A stretch of DNA of 24,683 nt from NCBI GenBank assembly GCA_964397205.1, contig CAYNIT010000039.1, positions 1-24,683 on the forward strand, read 5' to 3'. Below, piece by piece: positions 1 to 5,480 of this stretch. Position numbers and translations under genes: made by a program. The number at the start of each line of letters is the position of its first letter. The stretch's first letter is position 1. The DNA is from Phaeodactylibacter sp964397205 (GTDB lineage Bacteria > Bacteroidota > Bacteroidia > Chitinophagales > Saprospiraceae). The notes below the pieces were generated by a model, which was not told where the DNA came from, made no database searches, and worked only from the letters and a program-made list of their open reading frames with translations.

Positions 1-47
1 GACCACCGAGATCTACACTCTTTCCCTACACGACGCTCTTCCGATCT
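1..47 (+). other. Illumina P5/TruSeq adapter contamination
   Basis: The first 47 bases match the 3' part of the Illumina universal (P5/TruSeq read 1) adapter and end with its characteristic CTCTTCCGATCT. Genomic sequence starts at base 48, in the middle of a response-regulator gene. This is not biological sequence. It probably survived from a read that ran through a short insert into the adapter and was then assembled as the contig end. Anything upstream of 48 should be masked. Confidence 0.98.
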
Positions 48-724
48 CCAATTATGAAATCTGTGGCATACTGGACAGTGTTCAAGCCGCCACCGAGTGG
101 TTGGAGGGACATTCGCCTCCCGGCCTGGCGCTCTTCGACATACAATTGGCGGACGGGCTGAGCTTTGATATTCTGCAGCAGGATAAAATGGATGCTCCAG
201 TCATTTTCACCACTGCCTATGATCAATATACCCTCAAGGCTTTCAAACACAACAGCGTGGACTACCTGCTGAAGCCAGTTGATCCGGCAGCGTTGGAAAA
301 AGCTCTGGTAAAATACGAAAAGCTGCATCCACGGCTGCAAGCGGAAACCATAAAATCTTTGATGGAAAGTTTTATAAAGCCCAGCTTCAAGTCCCGCTTC
401 ATCATAAAGGTTGGGCAGCAGCTCACTTACATCGCCACCGGGGATATAAAGTACTTTTATTCAGAAGATGGCATCGTCTACGCTCAGCGGAACGGCCGCA
501 AGCGGCACGCTATAGACTACACGCTCGATGCACTGGGGCCGCAGCTTGACCCTCAGCAGTTTTTCCGCCTCAACCGCAAGCTCATCAGCAATATCGAGGC
601 CATTCAATCTGTAGCGCCCTACTTCAATGGCCGGTTGCTGGTCAAGCTTTCCCCACCTGCCCCCTTCGAGGTGACGGTGAGCCGGGACCGCGCTTCTGAC
701 TTTAAAGCATGGTTGGGGGCTTAA
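48..724 (+). CDS. LytTR-family response regulator (5'-truncated)
   Basis: This is a cytoplasmic DNA-binding response regulator that normally acts with a LytS/YehU-type histidine kinase. Codons are in phase from base 50 (reading NYEICGILDSVQAATEW). The first candidate start inside, TTG at 101, is only an artefact of truncation. The receiver domain shows the phospho-acceptor region ALFDIQLADG, the switch Thr in FTTAYDQY and the conserved Lys in DYLLKPVD. After a linker, the LytTR domain runs from about FKSRFIIKVGQQ to the end and includes FYSEDGIVY and FFRLNRKLISNI. Compared with typical members of about 240 residues, roughly the first 20-25 codons are missing, including the N-terminal acidic pair, because the contig ends in adapter. 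The partner kinase would lie upstream, outside the window. The family call is firm; the regulated genes are unknown. Confidence 0.93.
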
Positions 725-741
725 TGAATGTTTAATTTGGA

Positions 742-749
742 TATCTTTG
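742..749 (+). promoter_or_regulatory. candidate -7 box TAnnTTTG
   Basis: TATCTTTG is an exact match to the Bacteroidota housekeeping -7 consensus TAnnTTTG. It lies 18 bases after the LytTR stop and 60 bases before the small ORF at 809. No clear TTG/TTTG element is seen at the usual -33 spacing, so this is only a candidate. It would give a leader of about 50 nt. Confidence 0.3.
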
Positions 750-808
750 TTATTTTCACCATATTTATACCAAGAAGCATACTATTAGACGACTAACATA
801 CCATACCC

Positions 809-946
809 ATGAAAACACCCCTCAGTAAGCAGCCATCCACGCCTGACATCCATCTTGCTATCGTACTTTTCATCATTTGTGTGCTTATCGCCCTGTCCTT
901 TAATGCTTCGGATTTGATTGGCTTGCTGCCAGTGAGTAAAGGATAG
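809..946 (+). CDS. small single-pass membrane peptide, hypothetical
   Basis: An ATG-started ORF of 45 codons follows the LytTR gene on the same strand. The predicted peptide starts MKTPLSKQPSTPDIHLAIVL and continues with a hydrophobic run to about residue 32, then a short tail ending GLLPVSKG. The pattern of a short polar N-terminus, one membrane-length hydrophobic helix at about residues 15-32 and a short C-terminus fits a small membrane protein. No Shine-Dalgarno is visible, which is normal for this phylum, and a -7-like box lies upstream at 742-749. I do not recognise a family. The ORF could be a chance reading frame, but the composition favours coding and the opposite-strand frame here looks non-protein-like. 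Confidence 0.4.
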   Translation: MKTPLSKQPSTPDIHLAIVLFIICVLIALSFNASDLIGLLPVSKG

Positions 947-992
947 GCAGAAATCATCTCCAGCCTAAGAGGAAGACTTCCGCCCATTCACC

Positions 993-1193
993 TTATTTTT
1001 TGATCTCCATGACATCGTCTTCCGTCAATGGAATTCCAGTTGATGCTTCGATGAGGCGCTTGTACCGCTCGTAGGCTTCCTTTGGCAAAGTCTTTCCATT
1101 TACGCTTAGCGCTCCACCGTTCAGCTTAAGGGTATAGCCCTCTGACTTATCGATTAGCCCATCCTTCACCAACGAATCAGTTCGTAATAGCAA
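993..1193 (-). pseudogene. orphan C-terminal module of a larger Bacteroidota protein
   Basis: The frame encodes about 66 residues including LVKDGLIDKSEGYTLKLNGG, ALSVNGKTLPKEAYERYKR and a C-terminal IPLTEDDVMEIKK. This resembles the short C-terminal module (L+DGLI...Y.L.L....L.VNGK..P...Y.+Y) that I associate with larger Bacteroidota membrane or regulatory proteins such as M56-peptidase-like ones. There is no ATG; the only start-like codon is TTG at 1193. Upstream the frame stays open for 9 more codons until it meets the TGA of pyrD, with which it is in phase. It therefore looks like a surviving 3' end of a decayed gene, or a small gene with a TTG start. Translation as a pyrD read-through seems unlikely because TGA is used as an ordinary stop by several other genes here. 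Confidence 0.45.
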
Positions 1194-1220
1194 ATGAAAT
1201 ACGAATAATTGCGTAAAACA

Positions 1221-2285
1221 TCAGAAGGAAGAAGGTTTGCCTGACCAGCCAAGCCGCAGCAGCCCCTCATTGATACGGCGCACCACGCCCGGGCCTTCGT
1301 AGACCAGGCCAGTGTACAGCTGTACCAGCACTGCCCCGGCCTGTAGTTTCTCGAGCGCATCCGACGCTTGTGCCACGCCACCTACTCCGATTATGGGGAG
1401 GCTGCCCCCCGATTTTTCCGAAAGGTAGCGAATGACTTCGGTGGAGCGCTTTTTGACCGGCTGCCCGCTCAGGCCGCCCGCTCCGCAGGACTTTACTTCT
1501 TCCTCAGCGGTAGCCAGGCCTTCCCGGCTGATGGTGGTGTTGGTAGCGATGATGCCGTCGATCTGAGTGTCCTGTACAATGTCCAGGATATCGTCCAGTT
1601 GGCCGTCGGTGAGGTCTGGGGCGATTTTTAGCAGGATGGGCTTGGGTTGTGCTTCGGCGCGATTGATTTCCTGCAGGCCGCGCAGCAGGCTAGACAGCGG
1701 TTCTTTTTCCTGCAGGTCGCGCAAATTGGGGGTATTGGGCGAGCTTACGTTAACCACAAAATAATCGACGTAGGGGTGCAGGGCCCTAAAGCAAATTCGG
1801 TAGTCTTCCGCTGCCTGATCATTAGGAGTGGTTTTGTTTTTGCCGATATTGCCGCCGATGAGCACGCCCTCGGGCTTTCCGTACTGCTTCAGGCGCTGCA
1901 CCAGCGCCTCTACACCGTCGTTGTTGAACCCCAGGCGGTTGATGAGGGCTTCGTCTTTGGGCAGACGGAAGAGACGGGGCTTAGGGTTGCCGGGCTGCGG
2001 GCGAGGGGTGACGGTGCCGAGCTCTAGGAAACCAAAGCCCAGTTTTGCCATACTACGGTAGTGCTTGCCGTCCTTGTCAAAGCCGGCGGCCAGGCCAATC
2101 GGATTTTCGAAAGCTAAGCCAAAGAGCTGCTGCCGAAGCTTGGGATGGCGGTAGCGGAATAGCCGCCCCATCAAGGCACCAACCCCCGGCAGGGCGAGGG
2201 CTATTTTAAATAAAGCAAGCGTGAGGTGATGGGCCCGCTCGGGCGCAAAGAGAAAGAAAAAAGGCTTGAGGAGAGTCTGGTACAC
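1221..2285 (-). CDS. pyrD: dihydroorotate dehydrogenase (quinone), class 2
   Basis: PyrD oxidises dihydroorotate to orotate in de novo pyrimidine synthesis and passes electrons to membrane quinone through FMN. The 354-residue product has the class 2 N-terminal amphipathic membrane segment (MYQTLLKPFFFLFAPERAHH). It also has the FMN/substrate motifs NPIGLAAGFDKDG (about 61-73), LGTVTPRPQPGNPKPRLFR and INRLGFNNDG. The catalytic Ser region VNVSSPNTPNLR is near residue 181, followed by LKIAPDL, the IIATNTT motif and the C-terminal phosphate-binding GVGGV. Length and order match the family. The start is GTG at 2285, giving an N-terminus that aligns with the usual M-Y start of class 2 enzymes. A TAnnTTTG box sits only 7 bases upstream of the start, hinting at a very short leader. 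It is probably monocistronic. Confidence 0.97.
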   Translation of the reverse strand: MYQTLLKPFFFLFAPERAHHLTLALFKIALALPGVGALMGRLFRYRHPKLRQQLFGLAFENPIGLAAGFDKDGKHYRSMAKLGFGFLELGTVTPRPQPGNPKPRLFRLPKDEALINRLGFNNDGVEALVQRLKQYGKPEGVLIGGNIGKNKTTPNDQAAEDYRICFRALHPYVDYFVVNVSSPNTPNLRDLQEKEPLSSLLRGLQEINRAEAQPKPILLKIAPDLTDGQLDDILDIVQDTQIDGIIATNTTISREGLATAEEEVKSCGAGGLSGQPVKKRSTEVIRYLSEKSGGSLPIIGVGGVAQASDALEKLQAGAVLVQLYTGLVYEGPGVVRRINEGLLRLGWSGKPSSF

Positions 2286-2292
2286 TTTTAGG

Positions 2293-2300
2293 CAAAAGTA
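2293..2300 (-). promoter_or_regulatory. candidate pyrD -7 box TAnnTTTG
   Basis: On the minus strand, TACTTTTG matches the Bacteroidota -7 consensus. Seven bases separate it from the GTG start of pyrD at 2285, so transcription would begin almost at the start codon (leaderless or nearly so). No convincing -33 TTG/TTTG is present at standard spacing, so confidence is modest. Confidence 0.35.
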
Positions 2301-2464
2301 ATAAAAAAAGGCCAGGTAGAATTTTACTACCCAGCCGGAATCATAATCCCAAAAACTATTCTTATCTGAAATACCCTATTCGGGTGTATTGGATGCTAAA
2401 CATAAATCTTTGACAAATATACTCAATTGTGCATTCAATGCAAAACATATTTGGCTTGTGCCGC

Positions 2465-2497
2465 AAAAAAAGTCAGCTACAAAGGCAAAAACAGCTG
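2465..2497 (-). terminator. candidate intrinsic terminator after the response regulator
   Basis: Just downstream of the regulator stop, the minus strand can form a 5-bp CAGCT/AGCTG stem (2493-2497 with 2474-2478) around a 14-nt loop. Two bases later comes a run of seven T (2471 to 2465). The stem is short, so this is a weak but well-placed rho-independent terminator candidate for the kinase/regulator operon. Confidence 0.4.
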
Positions 2498-2509
2498 CTG
2501 ATTGTGGCC

Positions 2510-3232
2510 TTAAGCCTCCTCTTCCGCCTTCACAAGCAATTGAAAGCCATTGCCATGAATATTCACAATTTCTATATTTTCGTCTTTCTTGAGGTACTTC
2601 CGCAATTTGGTGACAAAAACGTCCATACTGCGGGCTGTAAAGTAGTTGTCTTCCCCCCAGATCTTCGTTAAGGCCTCCGAACGGGGCAGGATGTCGTTCA
2701 TGTACATGGCAAACATGCGCAGCAGCTGCGCTTCCTTGGGGGAGAGTTTGTTTTCTTCCTCTTCTGGCCCGTCAGGATTATAGGTAAGGATGCGCAGCGG
2801 ATAGTTGAAGTGGTACTTGCCGATGTTGAACTCCTTGATTTCTTCTCTGGGGTCAGCTTTGGTTTGGCTGCGCTTGAGTATGGCCTGTATGCGGTACAGG
2901 AGTTCTTCGGAATTAAAGGGCTTGGTGATGTAGTCGTCCGCTCCGATTCTGAACCCTTTCAACACATCATCCTTCATCGTTTTGGCGGTCAGGAATATGA
3001 TGGGCATGTCCTCGTCTTGCTGCCGGATTTCCTCGGCCAGGGTAAAACCATCTTTCTTAGGCATCATCACATCGAAGATGCAGAGGTCGTATTCTCCCTG
3101 ACTGTAGCTCTCCAGGCCCTCCGCTCCATCGGTGGCCAGGGTGACTTCGTAGTCGTGCATTTCCAGATAGGAGCGGAGCACATCTCCGAAGTTCTGATCG
3201 TCTTCTACCAACAGGATTTTATTGTTTACCAT
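2510..3232 (-). CDS. OmpR/PhoB-family response regulator (RprY-like)
   Basis: This is a 240-residue cytoplasmic transcription factor controlled by the adjacent histidine kinase. The receiver domain (1-120) has the acidic pocket E10-D11-D12, phospho-acceptor D54 in CIFDVMMPKKDG, switch Thr in IIFLTAKT and K104 in DDYITKPF. The C-terminal winged-helix domain (about 130-240) shows LSPKEAQLLRMF, ILPRSEAL, the recognition-helix segment ARSMDVFVTKLRKYLK and the wing IVNIHGNGFQLL. The gene follows the kinase gene by 38 bases on the same strand, so the two are almost certainly co-transcribed. The architecture and pairing resemble Bacteroides RprXY, but the regulon is unknown. A tandem 7-4-7 direct repeat upstream of the operon is a plausible autoregulatory site. 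Confidence 0.95.
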   Translation of the reverse strand: MVNNKILLVEDDQNFGDVLRSYLEMHDYEVTLATDGAEGLESYSQGEYDLCIFDVMMPKKDGFTLAEEIRQQDEDMPIIFLTAKTMKDDVLKGFRIGADDYITKPFNSEELLYRIQAILKRSQTKADPREEIKEFNIGKYHFNYPLRILTYNPDGPEEEENKLSPKEAQLLRMFAMYMNDILPRSEALTKIWGEDNYFTARSMDVFVTKLRKYLKKDENIEIVNIHGNGFQLLVKAEEEA

Positions 3233-3270
3233 AATCCATTGTTTTCTTTCACTGGAGTGGGATTGCCCCT

Positions 3271-4788
3271 TTATTGTTTATGAGGGAAAAAGAGGGTGAA
3301 GGCGCTGCCTTTGCCCAATTCACTTTTCACCTCGATTTGTCCCTGATGGGCAGTCATCATCGCTTTGACGTAACTGAGCCCCAGGCCGAAGCCTTTGACA
3401 TCGTGCAAATCTCCGGTATGCACCCTGTAGAATTTATCGAAGATGTGCTTGCGCTGCTCTTTGCTCATCCCGATGCCTTGGTCTTTGATCTTTACTTGCA
3501 GGCCGTTGCCCACGTTTTTGGTGCTGAGGCTGATTTGCGGAGCCTCCGGCGAGTACTTGTTGGCATTATCCAGCAGGTTGTTGACAACATTGGATATGTG
3601 CGTAGCATCGCCTTCAATAACAGGGTTTTCTGCTTCGAGCTTCGCCTCCACTGTTCCGTCCTTCTTTTCCACCTGCAGCATGATATTCTCTACTGCGTTC
3701 TGAATGATGTCGTGCAGGTTGACTTCTGAGACGTTGAGAGAAAAGTCTTGCCGGTCAAGCAGAGCCATTTGCAGAACTTTCTCCACCTGACTATTCATAC
3801 GTTTATTTTCCTGTTTTATTATGTTGGCAAAACGGCTCACCTTCTCCGGCTTGCTGGCCACGATGGGGCTGGCAATGGAATCTGCCGCCAGGGATATGGT
3901 AGCAATGGGCGTCTTGAACTCATGGGTCATATTGTTGATGAAGTCTGTCTTCATGGACGAAAGCTTCTTCTGTCGGAAGATGACATTAATGGTATAAGCA
4001 AAGCAGAAGAGGATGATGGTGGTAAATACGATGGCTCCCAGGAAATTGAGCCAAAGCGAACGCCAAACGAAACTCGTACGCTCCGGGAAGTGGATCATCA
4101 GCATGCCCGGCGAAGGCATATCCTCCGGAAACAAATCCACTTTGTAGCGGGAATTGTAAACGGTGCGGTAGCCGGGCAGGGTCTCCTTTGGGTAGGCATC
4201 TTCCACTACGTAGTGCCCGTCGAGTATGATGAAGCTGCGCTTCTCCCGGGAGAAGACGCCGTAGTTATAGTCCGTATCGATACCCCGGTTGGCCAGCTCG
4301 TGCGCCAGGATTTTATCCAGTTTCTGCAATTTGATGCGCTCTTCGAGCGGAAATTCCCGGGTACTTTGCTCGAACAACACCATCAAAGTCTTATAGGTAT
4401 TACCCTTGCGCGCCATGCATTGTTCACAGGTGCAAGGGTTATCAAACTCCTTCATGAGTTCATCGATGAGGTCGCCATGGTTGAGCCCCTTTGTACTGAG
4501 CCCTCCTTCGGCAGTCAGTTCGGCGGCAAATCCACGCCCATCGTTTTCGGCATGCGGCTGCTGATGGTACTGGGTAACAAAGCCATTGACCGAATGCTTC
4601 AGCACTTCCTGGTTTTCTTCTGCCTCCAGCCGCTGCGCTACGGTATTCAAAGCGGCGTAGACATTTTTTTCAAAATGGTCCTCGTTTACCTGCACCGCGG
4701 TACGGATGAGGTCCATCTGCAAAACCACCACTCCAATCACGGCAGCTCCCATCAACCCGATAATTGCCCAAATTGCTTTCTTATTCAT
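3271..4788 (-). CDS. membrane sensor histidine kinase (RprX-like)
   Basis: This is a 505-residue inner-membrane kinase, partner of the OmpR-family regulator just downstream. TM1 is about residues 6-24. A periplasmic sensor of about 215 residues follows, then TM2 at about 247-270. There is no HAMP domain: a short linker leads directly into the HisKA box INNMTHEFKTPIATIS with phospho-acceptor H289. The HATPase domain shows the N box NLLDNANKYS, G1 KDQGIGM, the F box IFDKFYRVHTGD and G2 GFGLGLSYVK. The sensor contains a tight Cys cluster, C-T-C-E-Q-C at 119-124, which could bind metal or respond to redox; this is inference. The gene begins with ATG at 4788. Upstream lie a tandem GTTAAA repeat and a -7-like box. 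A long antisense frame over the gene is treated as a shadow. Confidence 0.95.
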   Translation of the reverse strand: MNKKAIWAIIGLMGAAVIGVVVLQMDLIRTAVQVNEDHFEKNVYAALNTVAQRLEAEENQEVLKHSVNGFVTQYHQQPHAENDGRGFAAELTAEGGLSTKGLNHGDLIDELMKEFDNPCTCEQCMARKGNTYKTLMVLFEQSTREFPLEERIKLQKLDKILAHELANRGIDTDYNYGVFSREKRSFIILDGHYVVEDAYPKETLPGYRTVYNSRYKVDLFPEDMPSPGMLMIHFPERTSFVWRSLWLNFLGAIVFTTIILFCFAYTINVIFRQKKLSSMKTDFINNMTHEFKTPIATISLAADSIASPIVASKPEKVSRFANIIKQENKRMNSQVEKVLQMALLDRQDFSLNVSEVNLHDIIQNAVENIMLQVEKKDGTVEAKLEAENPVIEGDATHISNVVNNLLDNANKYSPEAPQISLSTKNVGNGLQVKIKDQGIGMSKEQRKHIFDKFYRVHTGDLHDVKGFGLGLSYVKAMMTAHQGQIEVKSELGKGSAFTLFFPHKQ

Positions 4789-4936
4789 GAACTGGTATTT
4801 CGGTGGTATTCAGAACGATCATGCTCTGCCTGCCCGGAAAAACGGCCGCACTTACAACCCAACGTGATTGAATACGCCAGCAATTGTCGGCTCCCGGACC
4901 GGGCATGCATCGTTAGTACATACAAGCCAGTTTTTA

Positions 4937-4944
4937 TAAAGTTA
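4937..4944 (-). promoter_or_regulatory. candidate -7 box for kinase/regulator operon
   Basis: On the minus strand, TAACTTTA matches 7 of 8 positions of the Bacteroidota -7 consensus TAnnTTTG. It is about 150 bases upstream of the kinase start and 25 bases downstream of the tandem GTTAAA repeat at 4970-4987. That distance would place the repeat over the -33 region, as for a class II activator. Confidence 0.35.
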
Positions 4945-4969
4945 GCACTTCCTGCGCAGCCATCAGACT

Positions 4970-4987
4970 GTTTAACAGACCTTTAAC
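4970..4987 (-). promoter_or_regulatory. tandem direct repeat, candidate OmpR-family operator
   Basis: On the minus strand the sequence reads GTTAAAG-GTCT-GTTAAAC: two 7-base half-sites sharing GTTAAA, separated by 4 bases, an 11-base period. This is the geometry used by dimers of PhoB/OmpR-family winged-helix regulators. It lies in the leader of the kinase/regulator operon, upstream of the -7-like box at 4937-4944. Autoregulation by the encoded regulator is the simplest reading. It is inferred from spacing and location only. Confidence 0.45.
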
Positions 4988-5094
4988 TTCGCAAATTGCA
5001 GCAGGATAAAAATAAGGAATAACGTTCAATTCAGGCCAAATCAACCTGGTTTTAGCATTTGTTTCTTCAAAAACAGGCGGTGGGAGGGCCATTC

Positions 5095-5460
5095 TCAGGG
5101 CTTGACGTTAATGTGCCCGTAGGGGCAGTGCCGGCAACCACTGCCGCAGCAGTTCCCCCGCTTGAGGTGAAACCAGGAAGTCAGCACCATCTTGCCATCT
5201 TCCATATAAAAATCAAACCCTTCCGCCAAAGGGGGCGGCTGCCAGTACCGGGGGGCCGTGTTCTGCCGGCGCCCCGACTTGTAATCCGCTACAAAACGCT
5301 CTACGCAGCGGAGGGCTTCCTGCTTCAGGCAGTGCGGGCAAAGACAGCTCCCTCCTTTTTCCTCTGCCGGAAAAGGTGGAAAAGCCGCGCACCAGCACTG
5401 CTCGACGCGCTCTTCTTGGCAGTTGAACCGATGGGAACAAGACGGGCATATTTTTTTCAC
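5095..5460 (-). CDS. Cys-rich CWC domain plus DUF5522 protein
   Basis: This 121-residue cytoplasmic-looking protein has no signal peptide. The N-terminal half has a zinc-ribbon-like Cys pattern: MKKICPSCSHRFNCQ, then QCWCAAFPPF, then CLCPHCLKQEAL, as in the Cys_rich_CWC family. The C-terminal half has the DUF5522 signature, FDFYMEDGKMVLTSWFHLKR followed by GNCCGSGCRHCPYG. Fusion of these two modules is familiar in Bacteroidota. The function is not known, and metal binding is the obvious inference from about 13 Cys. The start is GTG at 5460, 20 bases after the stop of the giant adhesin gene on the same strand, so it may be transcribed with it. A second overlapping frame in this region is a shadow. 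Confidence 0.85.
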   Translation of the reverse strand: MKKICPSCSHRFNCQEERVEQCWCAAFPPFPAEEKGGSCLCPHCLKQEALRCVERFVADYKSGRRQNTAPRYWQPPPLAEGFDFYMEDGKMVLTSWFHLKRGNCCGSGCRHCPYGHINVKP

Positions 5461-5480
5461 GCTATTAGCTTATTTTTTCA

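Larger units (their letters stand above)
4789..5094. other. 306-bp noncoding region upstream of the kinase gene
   Basis: This gap separates the kinase start (4788, minus) from the stop of the CWC/DUF5522 gene (5095, minus). Besides the tandem repeat (4970-4987) and -7-like box (4937-4944) it contains a short CCCGG-A-CCGGG symmetry at 4893-4903, too tight to form a hairpin. I see no convincing small ORF, RNA gene or strong terminator in it. Confidence 0.6.

Noticed and set aside
971..981. GGAAG-A-CTTCC symmetry before the orphan module as a terminator
   Set aside because: A one-base loop cannot form and the stem is only five bases. The nearby T-run belongs to the opposite gene's end.
1194..1223. 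Stop-codon read-through or TGA recoding from pyrD into the downstream module
   Set aside because: TGA is an ordinary stop for other genes in the window (helicase, adhesin, CWC protein), and PyrD is complete at its own stop. Coincidental phase or a decayed gene is simpler.
2389..2592. 67-codon plus-strand frame between pyrD and the response regulator
   Set aside because: It overlaps the end of the regulator gene antisense and includes the terminator-like T-run sequence; no protein-like features.
3748..4986. 412-codon open frame on the plus strand opposite the histidine kinase
   Set aside because: It lies fully antisense to a well-supported kinase with all catalytic motifs. Its translation shows no domain, only the composition expected of a shadow frame in GC-rich DNA.
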